Assembly (NCBI RefSeq): GCF_000158175.1
Contig: NZ_DS999411.1
Coordinates: 2,386,654-2,450,653, forward strand
Length of the DNA: 64,000 nucleotides
DNA from: Luminiphilus syltensis NOR5-1B
GTDB lineage: Bacteria; Pseudomonadota; Gammaproteobacteria; Pseudomonadales; Halieaceae
Reading direction: 5' to 3'
This document shows, piece by piece, positions 55,643 through 62,622 of the stretch. Numbering within the stretch: position 1 is the first letter of the stretch; every line of letters begins with the position of its first letter. The position numbers and the translations under genes are program-made. The notes under the pieces were generated by a model. The model was not told the origin of the DNA and ran no database searches. It saw nothing but the letters and a program-made list of their open reading frames with translations.

Positions 55643-55870
55643 GCAGCAATGGCGCTGCCTCGATCAAGATAGCAGATAATGAAGTTTAGGCCACTGTAGT
55701 GGTCAACAGGTGCCGAACAGTAAGCTGAGTTTTTTTCAGCCCTCTCGGGAGCGATTCCGTTGTTGGCCGAAGGCGGACATCGAAGAGGCCCCCTACGCGT
55801 ACCGTGGAGCCGGGCGATCGTATCCTCTCAAAAAAAGGGGTTTCTTGGATATCCGGGAATATTCAAAAAA
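55643..55870. other. Intergenic stretch upstream of the riboswitch
   Basis: It contains ACTGTAGTGGTCAACAG (55693-55709), related to 6506-6522, and the repeat at 55785-55813 shared with 54704-54735. No gene is recognisable. Confidence 0.4.
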
Positions 55871-56194
55871 CTATCCAGCTACCACTTCTTCAGGTTCGAT
55901 ACCAATTTCTAAGTAAATAGCTTCTTTGTCTTTAGTAGAGGAGATTTCTTTGACTTTGAAACCTTCTCCAACGAGATACTTTACATACATCTTATTGTAG
56001 ATGAACGCAAAAACGATTGTTGATAATGACCACGTAATAATCTGTATTATGATTTGCAATATCCCCATGCCGACATGGCCTCTAATGAGAGCAGGGATCC
56101 CACCAAAAAAAAGAGTAGTCCAAGAAAAACCGACTGGAGCTTACTTTATGGCTCCTGTATTTGGGTGCTTAAAGGTTATTGTCGAGTGTGCCAC
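55871..56194 (-). pseudogene. Small membrane protein gene interrupted by TAA
   Basis: Translating from GTG at 56194 (Shine-Dalgarno AGGAAAG just upstream) gives MAHSTITFKHPNTGAIK, a TAA at 56143-56141, then in the same frame APVGFSWTTLFFGGIPALIRG, a second hydrophobic helix (GILQIIIQIITWSLSTIVFAFIYNKMY) and LVGEGFKVKEI. The parts on both sides of the stop read as one small two-helix protein of ~107 residues; GAIK-x-APVGFSWTTLFFG is a recurrent pattern in bacterial small membrane proteins that I recall without a name. A downstream product could start at ATG 56068 (65 residues), lacking the first helix. It follows the SPFH gene by 28 bases. Confidence 0.6.
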
Positions 56195-56222
56195 GAGTCT
56201 TTCCTATGTGATAACTAGTCTT

Positions 56223-57071
56223 TCAGGTGGTGCGGTTGTTGTTTGTCGGGAGCGTGAAGACCCCCGAGAAATGATTGGGTAAAAACACTTTATCTGCCGG
56301 GTTTTTAGAAATGGTGTTGTAACCCGCCAAGACCTTTTGAGCAGTTAGCAGCTGCGCGGCTTTTTCTTCACTCAAATGCTGCGAGATTTGCGCCAAATAT
56401 GCCGTCTCTGCCTGGGCAATCAAGGCCAGCGCCTCGGCCTCACCTCTAGCCTTCTCAATGGCAGCGTCTCGCTCAGCTTCGGCAGTCATACGGATCGCTT
56501 TTGCTTGCCCCTCCGCCTCAGCAACAGTAGCGCGGCTTTTACGTTCAGCCTCCATTTGTTGAAGCATTGCGCGGCTGGTATCGTCGTTTACAGCAAGCTC
56601 TTGTATCTCAACTCGAGAAATTCGAATTCCCCATTTCTGCCCAGTATCTATCAAATCTGCAGAAACGCGTTCATTTAGCTGCTTTCGATTCGTAAGCACC
56701 TCATCGAGTTGCATGCTGCCCACATAAGAGCGGAGTGAATTCAATGTAATATCTGCCAGCGCAATTGGCAGAACATCAACTTCATACAAAGCGCGCTCGG
56801 GATCAACAATTGCCCAATAAACCGAGGCATTAGCGGTCACGCCCACATTGTCGCGAGTATGGCAGGTGCGCGGCTGAGTATCGATTTGCTGCTCACTCAT
56901 TTCTAGGATGAAACCGCGCTTATTTGCTATACCATTCCAATCATTTACCGTACGAAATTGCTCTAAGATTGGCAGGCGCATTCGTAAACCAGCTTCTTGA
57001 ATTCGCGCAAACTTTCCGAATCGTTCCAAAACTACTTTATGATTTTGAGGAATTGTATAGAACAACGACAT
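56223..57071 (-). CDS. SPFH/Band 7 (stomatin-like) protein
   Basis: A 282-residue SPFH protein. It begins FYTIPQNHKVVLERFGKFARIQEAGLRMRLP and has the Band 7 core TRDNVGVTANASVYWAIVDPERALYEV and VGSMQLDEVLTNRKQLNERV. Residues ~165-245 form an Ala/Glu-rich coiled coil (EGQAKAIRMTAEAERDAAIEKARGEAEALALI). Most QmcA/stomatin proteins have an N-terminal membrane helix; here it is missing, so anchoring may come from the NfeD-like partner two bases upstream. Such pairs organise membrane microdomains or protein quality control. Confidence 0.85.
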   Translation of the reverse strand: MSLFYTIPQNHKVVLERFGKFARIQEAGLRMRLPILEQFRTVNDWNGIANKRGFILEMSEQQIDTQPRTCHTRDNVGVTANASVYWAIVDPERALYEVDVLPIALADITLNSLRSYVGSMQLDEVLTNRKQLNERVSADLIDTGQKWGIRISRVEIQELAVNDDTSRAMLQQMEAERKSRATVAEAEGQAKAIRMTAEAERDAAIEKARGEAEALALIAQAETAYLAQISQHLSEEKAAQLLTAQKVLAGYNTISKNPADKVFLPNHFSGVFTLPTNNNRTT

Positions 57072-57073
57072 GA

Positions 57074-57427
57074 TTATTTCTCCTCAGAGTGCCGCTTTAA
57101 AATAGGGGTGCCATGGTCTACGCTCCCAACCTGACATACCCCGCCTGGCGCTAAGTTCTCGTCACTTTTAAAGGGCCAAAGATCACCTTGTATAGATGCC
57201 AAAATCTTGCCGTCTACTTCTTTGACAATTGCTTTTCTTCCAATTAACCCATCAACACCCGATTGAGTAATCGTGGGCGCAAGGACCTTGTCAGCAATTG
57301 ATACCAAAATTTTCCGCCAAACACTGTAATGAAACGCGACGAAGAAGAACCAGCTGATGATTCCTATCAAAATTTGGTAGAGCAAATGAACATCAATGTT
57401 TAAGGCAAAAAAGACGGCCAATCTCAT
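57074..57427 (-). CDS. NfeD-like membrane protein with a transposon-derived start
   Basis: A 117-residue protein with one or two close hydrophobic helices (LLYQILIGIISWFFFVAFHYSVW), then an NfeD-type OB-fold domain (GVDGLIGRKAIVKEVDGKILASIQGDLW, APGGVCQVGSVDHGTPIL). NfeD proteins bind SPFH partners, and the SPFH gene follows two bases later. The ATG at 57427 and about the next seven codons lie within an IS30-type transposase remnant read in another frame, so the native start has been replaced. Whether the hybrid is expressed is unknown. Confidence 0.65.
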   Translation of the reverse strand: MRLAVFFALNIDVHLLYQILIGIISWFFFVAFHYSVWRKILVSIADKVLAPTITQSGVDGLIGRKAIVKEVDGKILASIQGDLWPFKSDENLAPGGVCQVGSVDHGTPILKRHSEEK

Positions 57428-57509
57428 TGAGAGACTCGCCCTTACGCCAGCGTTCCCACATCAGGGCCTTATCCGTCTCGGTGTAACGAATCCTGGTCGG
57501 GTACGACAT
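57406..57509 (-). mobile_element. IS30-family transposase N-terminal remnant
   Basis: From ATG 57509, with GGAGGTTG as ribosome site, the minus strand encodes MSYPTRIRYTETDKALMWER and WRKGESLNEIGRLF, the start of IS30-type transposases including the first helix-turn-helix. After GRLF the match ends (CLKH, stop). The remaining ~90% of the gene is gone. The break lies inside the NfeD-like gene's 5' end. Confidence 0.7.
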
Positions 57510-57918
57510 TGGCAACCTCCTTCTCTGTGTTAGCAGAGTCTCGGTGTTGCATGACCGATTGATTCCACAGCCGATAGCGGAAATTTGTTGTGAAGGGCAG
57601 GGCGATGAAGAAGCGGTGTGGCGGTAATGCTGGTGTCCACTTCCCCACCACGAAAACCATTACGAGCTTCGATCAGCGTATATTTATACCCCATTCGAGC
57701 TCGCTATTGCCGGGATCAGTTACCTGCACGGATGCTTCTTATTTAAGCTCCACAAAACTTTAAATCAAAGCTGGGAAGTCGCCTCCAAATTCAGGCTAAT
57801 CCAGTATGGCTGGCCGGTGCTGGCAATATGATGACGCTTCACATCAAGTTAGACTTACTTGCTTGACGCTAGCAACCTGTATGGTAATGTGTAAAAAAAT
57901 AAATACAGCGAGAGTGTT
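57510..57918. other. Intergenic region: IS30 leader remnant and EthD promoter
   Basis: The part 57510-57660 is the leader of the IS30 remnant (a 63-residue frame over it is not a gene). The rest, to 57918, is A+T-rich and holds the putative promoter for the EthD genes. No further coding frame or terminator was seen. Confidence 0.45.
57863..57890 (+). promoter_or_regulatory. Putative promoter of the EthD gene pair
   Basis: TTGACG (57863-57868), 16 bases, TAATGT (57885-57890), ~28 bases before the ATG at 57919. It fits a sigma70 promoter reasonably well. Confidence 0.4.
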
Positions 57919-58815
57919 ATGTCCAATGATAGTCCCGCAGAGTTTAAAGTCTTCGCGTTCCTCAGGCGCAACGCTGAGCTGCTCAGTCACGATGACTACC
58001 GGGCTGCACACGTAGGATTCCACTGCAGTATTACTCGCCGTTTGAAGGACATTCGCGGCTATACCGTAAATATCCATGACGAAGACACTGGGCTTGGAGA
58101 CAGGCTTGCATCACTGGACTCGATACTAGTTCGAAACGAGCCTGCCGGTTTTTTGGATTTATGGGATGGGTTCCCCGCCGTACACTTTGACGATCGACAC
58201 GCTTGGGTAACGAGCAGCGAGCCCGAGCCGACCCGGGTAACTGAAGAAGGATTAGTCGTCGATGAAGATTTTTCGTTGGGTGACACGCCTTATCTCTTTG
58301 ACCGGATTGGACAAAGTAATGAATTTCGTTCCTACCATACTCGCATGGAGGAGCATGTTTTATTGCCAGTCGTGAGAAAGGAATCGCGACCGTGCAAGCT
58401 GATTCAGTTCTTCCGCCGGCGTGAATCATTGCCGGAGCATGATTTTCGCTCGCGTTTTTTCAATGAATATCTACCCCTTTGTGCCAATTTGCCCAGCTTA
58501 AATGGGTACATTTCGAATGTGCGTTATCGCGACATTGACACGGCGGTGAACGGCTACTATCCCGCGGATCACTGGTGCTTCAGTGATGAGGGACGAGATT
58601 TTCGCGAGAGCTTCTATTCGCTCTGGGATGGCGCAAACGAAATCTTTGTAGATGCTTTGGAGGACTTCGAGAGTGCCCGAAGCGAACACCCTGATTGGCG
58701 CCAGATTATTGCCCTAGAGGATCAGCTTTTTGATGCACTTTGGTATGTGAATGTGGATGAGAATGTAATCGTCATGCCGAACCGCCAGGCCGCTCCATCG
58801 TTCTATTACCGTTGA
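57919..58815 (+). CDS. Double EthD-domain protein, first copy
   Basis: A 298-residue protein built from two ferredoxin-like EthD units. Unit one (residues ~8-55) is FKVFAFLRRNAELLSHDDYRAAHVGFH with IRGYTVNIHD; unit two (~155-205) is CKLIQFFRRRESLPEHDF with LNGYISNVRYRD. Each is followed by a tryptophan- and aspartate-rich stretch (GFLDLWDGFPAVHFDD; YSLWDGANEIFVDALEDF). EthD proteins occur in catabolic loci, named from ether degradation, and dimerise in the dimeric alpha-beta barrel fold. The reaction, if any, is not known. The next gene is a paralog 21 bases away. Confidence 0.7.
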   Translation: MSNDSPAEFKVFAFLRRNAELLSHDDYRAAHVGFHCSITRRLKDIRGYTVNIHDEDTGLGDRLASLDSILVRNEPAGFLDLWDGFPAVHFDDRHAWVTSSEPEPTRVTEEGLVVDEDFSLGDTPYLFDRIGQSNEFRSYHTRMEEHVLLPVVRKESRPCKLIQFFRRRESLPEHDFRSRFFNEYLPLCANLPSLNGYISNVRYRDIDTAVNGYYPADHWCFSDEGRDFRESFYSLWDGANEIFVDALEDFESARSEHPDWRQIIALEDQLFDALWYVNVDENVIVMPNRQAAPSFYYR

Positions 58816-58836
58816 ATTGAGGGGATTGGTAAGCTC

Positions 58837-59679
58837 ATGCTAAAAGTATTTGGATTTGTACGACGCCACCCTTCCCTAAGCCATGATGAATATCGTTGTG
58901 GTCATGTTGGTTTCCACAATTCTTATGGGCGCCGACTTAGGAACATTCGAGGTTATATTCTTAATGTACGTGTCAACCGGCTTCTAGATGAACCTCTTGG
59001 AAAAAATGCGGCCGAGTTAGTTGCAGAAAAGCCTGCGGATTTTGATGACTATTGGAGTGGTTTCGGCCAACTGATGTTTGATTCATTGGAGGACTACTTC
59101 CAGGGTAAAAGTCCTGCGTTGGACAAGCCTGGTCCCGAAGGGCTGGAGCAAGATGATCGCGTTGCGGACGTCGGCGGAGACTTGTCGCTCCTGTTCGGAC
59201 ATCCGCCTATTCAGTTTCAGGTGATTGAGGAGGTGTTACAGCCCGTTGGGCGACCCGAGCACAAGATATTTAAAGTGCTTCAATTTGCGAAGCGACGAAG
59301 CGATGTGTCGAACGAAATGTTTCAGAGGGATTGGACCGGCGCTTGCGGCAAGCTATCTGGCCAGGTTCCGGGATTGCTTGGAATGATCATCAATTTTCCG
59401 ACTTCATTAGACGTTATGTCTGGTTTTTTTGCGCCAGAGACGGGCGCTTTTGACGATAGTGAAATTGTCCGTAGGGAAGCCTTCCGTGCTGGATTCGACG
59501 CTATTACCGAGTACTGGTGGGTTGACCCTGACGCCATGGCGTCATGGCAATCGAGTATGAGGGCTGAATTACGCGAGGAGGAGAAACGTCTTTTTGAAAC
59601 TGGTTTTTTTTGCGAAGTCGACGAGACCGTCGTGGTTCTTCCTGATCGCTCGGAGCCGCCGTGCTTCTATCATCGATAA
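58837..59679 (+). CDS. Double EthD-domain protein, second copy
   Basis: A 280-residue paralog of the preceding gene with the same two-unit plan: MLKVFGFVRRHPSLSHDEYRCGHVGFH with IRGYILNVR, and FKVLQFAKRRSDVSNEMFQRDW with VPGLLGMIINF. The end (CEVDETVVVLPDRSEPPCFYHR) matches the end of copy one (NVDENVIVMPNRQAAPSFYYR), indicating descent from a gene duplication. Both probably act together, perhaps as a heterodimer. A 143-base gap separates it from the TonB receptor. Confidence 0.7.
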   Translation: MLKVFGFVRRHPSLSHDEYRCGHVGFHNSYGRRLRNIRGYILNVRVNRLLDEPLGKNAAELVAEKPADFDDYWSGFGQLMFDSLEDYFQGKSPALDKPGPEGLEQDDRVADVGGDLSLLFGHPPIQFQVIEEVLQPVGRPEHKIFKVLQFAKRRSDVSNEMFQRDWTGACGKLSGQVPGLLGMIINFPTSLDVMSGFFAPETGAFDDSEIVRREAFRAGFDAITEYWWVDPDAMASWQSSMRAELREEEKRLFETGFFCEVDETVVVLPDRSEPPCFYHR

Positions 59680-59822
59680 TGGGTGGTAAAAGGTTTATGT
59701 TATTGCTGGAGGGTACAGAACTAAGGTATTGATTGATTACCGCGGAGGTTAAACGCGGCCTCAACATAGAATCGTGAGCTGAAAGTTGGTTAATAACTCG
59801 CATAACAAAAGAGGAAACTATT

Positions 59823-62309
59823 ATGAAGCGCACAAATCGGTACAGAGACTTTCAACCTGGAAAAGAACTCCACTTCCGAAAAAGCACCTTGGCTATTGCA
59901 TGCTTGGCAGCTAGCTCGCTGTCGAGTTCTGTCTACGCTCAAGCCGAAGCTGAGTCCGGTAATCGTCTCGAGGAGGTCGTAGTTTCCGCACGTGGAGTTT
60001 CGGAATCTGAACGTGATATTCCTGTGGCGGTTGAGGCGTTTAATGCCGATGCTCTGAGGAAAATGAATCTCAACAGCATGGAGGCGGTGGCGGGAAATAC
60101 GCCTTCGATGACTATCGTTCGAGCAGGCGAGGGTAACGGCGCCACCATTAACATAAGAGGGGTGGGGTCTACCTTTTCAAGTATCGGCATTGAGCAGTCA
60201 GTTTCCACGATTATTGATGGAGTTTATTACCCGCAGGGTCGAGTGTTGAACGAAAGCTTGTTTGACTCAAAACAGGTCTCAATCTTAAAGGGGCCGCAAG
60301 CGCTCTTCTTTGGTAAAAATGCGACCGCAGGCGTGGTCTCAATTGAAACACAGGATCCTGGTGACGAGTTTGAGATGATTCTCGGCACCAGCTATGAATT
60401 TAGGGCGAAGAACCGCGAAATTAATGCGATCTTTTCTGGTCCGCTCACCGACAAGTTAGGGGCGCGCCTTGCCCTGCGGACGACGGACGCGTCTGATGGC
60501 TTGTGGGAAAACCCGAGTGAGCAAACGATTTATCCTGACTTTGATGTTGCAACAGGTGCACTAAACGAGCTCTTCGTACCAAAGTTGGAAGAAACTTATT
60601 GGGCCGGCCTAGAGACCAACTACGCACGACTTACTCTGGATTATGCTGCTTCTGATCGTCTGAATTTCAACCTTAAAACCTCGTATTCCTCGATGGACTC
60701 TAACGGCTCTCAGGGCGGTGAGGAGCGCTGGGCTTGCCCGGCGCTTGATGGTGTCCCACATGCTGTTGATCCGGCGACGGGTAGGCCGGTACCGACTGAT
60801 GCCGAGTGTGATGGGGATTGGTCGGACCCACGCCAGCCGGTTCCTCCCGCAATAGCCGCGACAAATTCGTCGCTAAATCGGTTCGACGGACAAATGGGGG
60901 AAAGATACAGGAGTTATGGGGTTACGTTGAAAGGGGATTATGAGCTAGAGAGCGGCAAGCTCACGGGTATCCTCAATTATCACGAGCAGGATACGGATTG
61001 GGTGCTTGACTCGGACCATGCAAACATTGCTCAGGTTTACGCCTCTGAAACCAATTCTTTCGAAAACATATCTGCGGAATTTCGCTATGTGTCCGACCTA
61101 TCGGGATCCCTGAATTTTGTGGCCGGTGCGTACTTTCAGGAGACAGACCGCTCTTTCAATCAATTTGTGATTGATGCCTTCCTTTCAAACTCGGCTGTAG
61201 AGGACCCTCAGAATGAGCATATTCTGTTTGAGAAGTTGTCGGGAACGGATGGGGATACACAGTCTGTTTATGGAGAGCTTATCTGGGACATAACCGATGA
61301 GTTGCAACTGACAGGCGGTGCAAGATGGATTGATGAGACAAAAGATTCATTCTTTTTACACCCATACGTCAATCCCGCTGTGACCGCATTATTTACCGAA
61401 GATGTTGTAGTGGCAGCGGATCAGTCCTTCGACGACGTCTTGCCCGAAGTGACCCTACGATGGACGCCCGAGCTTAATATTATGGCCTATGTTGCATATA
61501 AAGAAGGTTTTAAATCGGGTGGCTTTTCGAACAGTGGCATACTTGGTGCAATTTCTGGAAGCCTATCTGACTTTACCTTTGACCCGGAGACCGTCGACGG
61601 ATTTGAAGCTGGAATAAAGTCGTCTTTTCTTGAGAATAGCTTGCAGGTCGACTTGACTGTTTATCAGTTTACCTATGAAGGTTTACAAATAGACTTCTTC
61701 AACACGCCTGTCTTTGCATTTACTACCTCGAATGCGGGTGAGTCAACTGCAGAAGGTGTTGAGCTTGACCTGCAATGGGCTCCAATTTCAGGACTAAGGT
61801 TGAATGGCTCAGTTGCTTACAACTCGTCTGAGTACGATGACTTTATTGCCCCTTGTTATGTTGGCCAAAAGCCAAGCCAAGGGTGCACTATCCCCGGTAC
61901 GTCACCAAGGCAACAGCTAGGCGGTGAGCCGACAGCACTTGCACCGGAATGGGTGGGTAGCCTGTCAGCTGATTATGATCACGTTCTTGAAAACGGACTG
62001 ATGGCAGGCTTTACCGTTAACCTACAGAGCAAGTCCGATCATGTGACTGGCTCTTTTGGCGAACCAGCTGATGTGCAGGACGATTACATGACTGTTGATG
62101 CGGCGATTCGGTTGGGCTCTGCTGATGGACGCTGGGAAGTGGCATTGATAGGTAAGAACCTGACTGATGAATATGCAATCGTTGCGTCTCGTGGAGTTCC
62201 TGGCACCGGTGGTGGCACCGGTACCGAAGATGGTTTCCGCGCAGACCGGCGAGGCTTTGGCATAGAGCCGCTCACTATAACTCTCCGGGCGGAGTATAGG
62301 TTCTTCTAG
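59823..62309 (+). CDS. TonB-dependent outer-membrane receptor
   Basis: An 828-residue receptor. The signal peptide cleaves after VYA (residue 39). A TonB-box-like LEEVVVSAR comes next, then the plug domain (INIRGVGSTFSSIGIEQSVSTIIDGVYYPQGRV, VSILKGPQALFFGKNATAGVVSI) and a 22-strand barrel ending LRAEYRFF with the terminal phenylalanine. It is of the general carbohydrate/organic-compound type rather than a clear siderophore receptor. ATG at 59823 follows AGAGGAAA. With the EthD proteins and the aldehyde dehydrogenase it suggests uptake of the compound they degrade. Confidence 0.92.
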   Translation: MKRTNRYRDFQPGKELHFRKSTLAIACLAASSLSSSVYAQAEAESGNRLEEVVVSARGVSESERDIPVAVEAFNADALRKMNLNSMEAVAGNTPSMTIVRAGEGNGATINIRGVGSTFSSIGIEQSVSTIIDGVYYPQGRVLNESLFDSKQVSILKGPQALFFGKNATAGVVSIETQDPGDEFEMILGTSYEFRAKNREINAIFSGPLTDKLGARLALRTTDASDGLWENPSEQTIYPDFDVATGALNELFVPKLEETYWAGLETNYARLTLDYAASDRLNFNLKTSYSSMDSNGSQGGEERWACPALDGVPHAVDPATGRPVPTDAECDGDWSDPRQPVPPAIAATNSSLNRFDGQMGERYRSYGVTLKGDYELESGKLTGILNYHEQDTDWVLDSDHANIAQVYASETNSFENISAEFRYVSDLSGSLNFVAGAYFQETDRSFNQFVIDAFLSNSAVEDPQNEHILFEKLSGTDGDTQSVYGELIWDITDELQLTGGARWIDETKDSFFLHPYVNPAVTALFTEDVVVAADQSFDDVLPEVTLRWTPELNIMAYVAYKEGFKSGGFSNSGILGAISGSLSDFTFDPETVDGFEAGIKSSFLENSLQVDLTVYQFTYEGLQIDFFNTPVFAFTTSNAGESTAEGVELDLQWAPISGLRLNGSVAYNSSEYDDFIAPCYVGQKPSQGCTIPGTSPRQQLGGEPTALAPEWVGSLSADYDHVLENGLMAGFTVNLQSKSDHVTGSFGEPADVQDDYMTVDAAIRLGSADGRWEVALIGKNLTDEYAIVASRGVPGTGGGTGTEDGFRADRRGFGIEPLTITLRAEYRFF

Positions 62310-62622
62310 ACTGTAGCTGACCAAAAAACTGCCCCGTGGCTTCGCCCGGGGCTACGTCCGATAGTAAAACATGAGTGTATAAACGCCACAAAGCGGGTTA
62401 CGAATTTTTGAGTGTATCGATTTGACGCTGGTGATCGATGTTGAGCGGGTAGTTGATGTTATTTCAGATAGATAATCTGGGGCTTTAGTCAACGCTAAAC
62501 AAAACACATTGTGCTGGCAGTAGCGGGTCTAAAAACCAGATTAAGCTAATCTGTTTGGGTTCAGATCACGCGATTTTTCAAGTCAGAGTTGGCTCAAATC
62601 CATTAATGAGAGGCTCAGATCT
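62310..62622. other. Intergenic region between TonB receptor and aldehyde dehydrogenase
   Basis: 313 bases without a gene. GCCCCG(T)GG-CTTCG-CCCGGGGC at 62331-62352 forms a strong hairpin. The T-run needed for termination lies on the minus strand (the plus strand has AAAAAA before it), although no minus gene ends here. Further on, the sequence is A+T-rich with no clear promoter. Confidence 0.5.

Noticed and set aside
55694..55709. CTGT-N8-ACAG resembling a LexA box upstream of the riboswitch
   Set aside because: Its centre AGTGGTCA is not A+T-rich as in functional boxes, and a near copy at 6506 lacks the final ACAG; probably coincidence.
57469..57660. 63-codon frame over the IS30 remnant leader
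   Set aside because: It overlaps the transposase start in another frame and is not conserved-looking; the transposase reading with its ribosome site is better.
62331..62352. Strong hairpin as terminator of the TonB receptor gene
   Set aside because: No T-run follows on the plus strand; the T-run is on the minus strand where no gene ends, so I do not call it a terminator for this gene.
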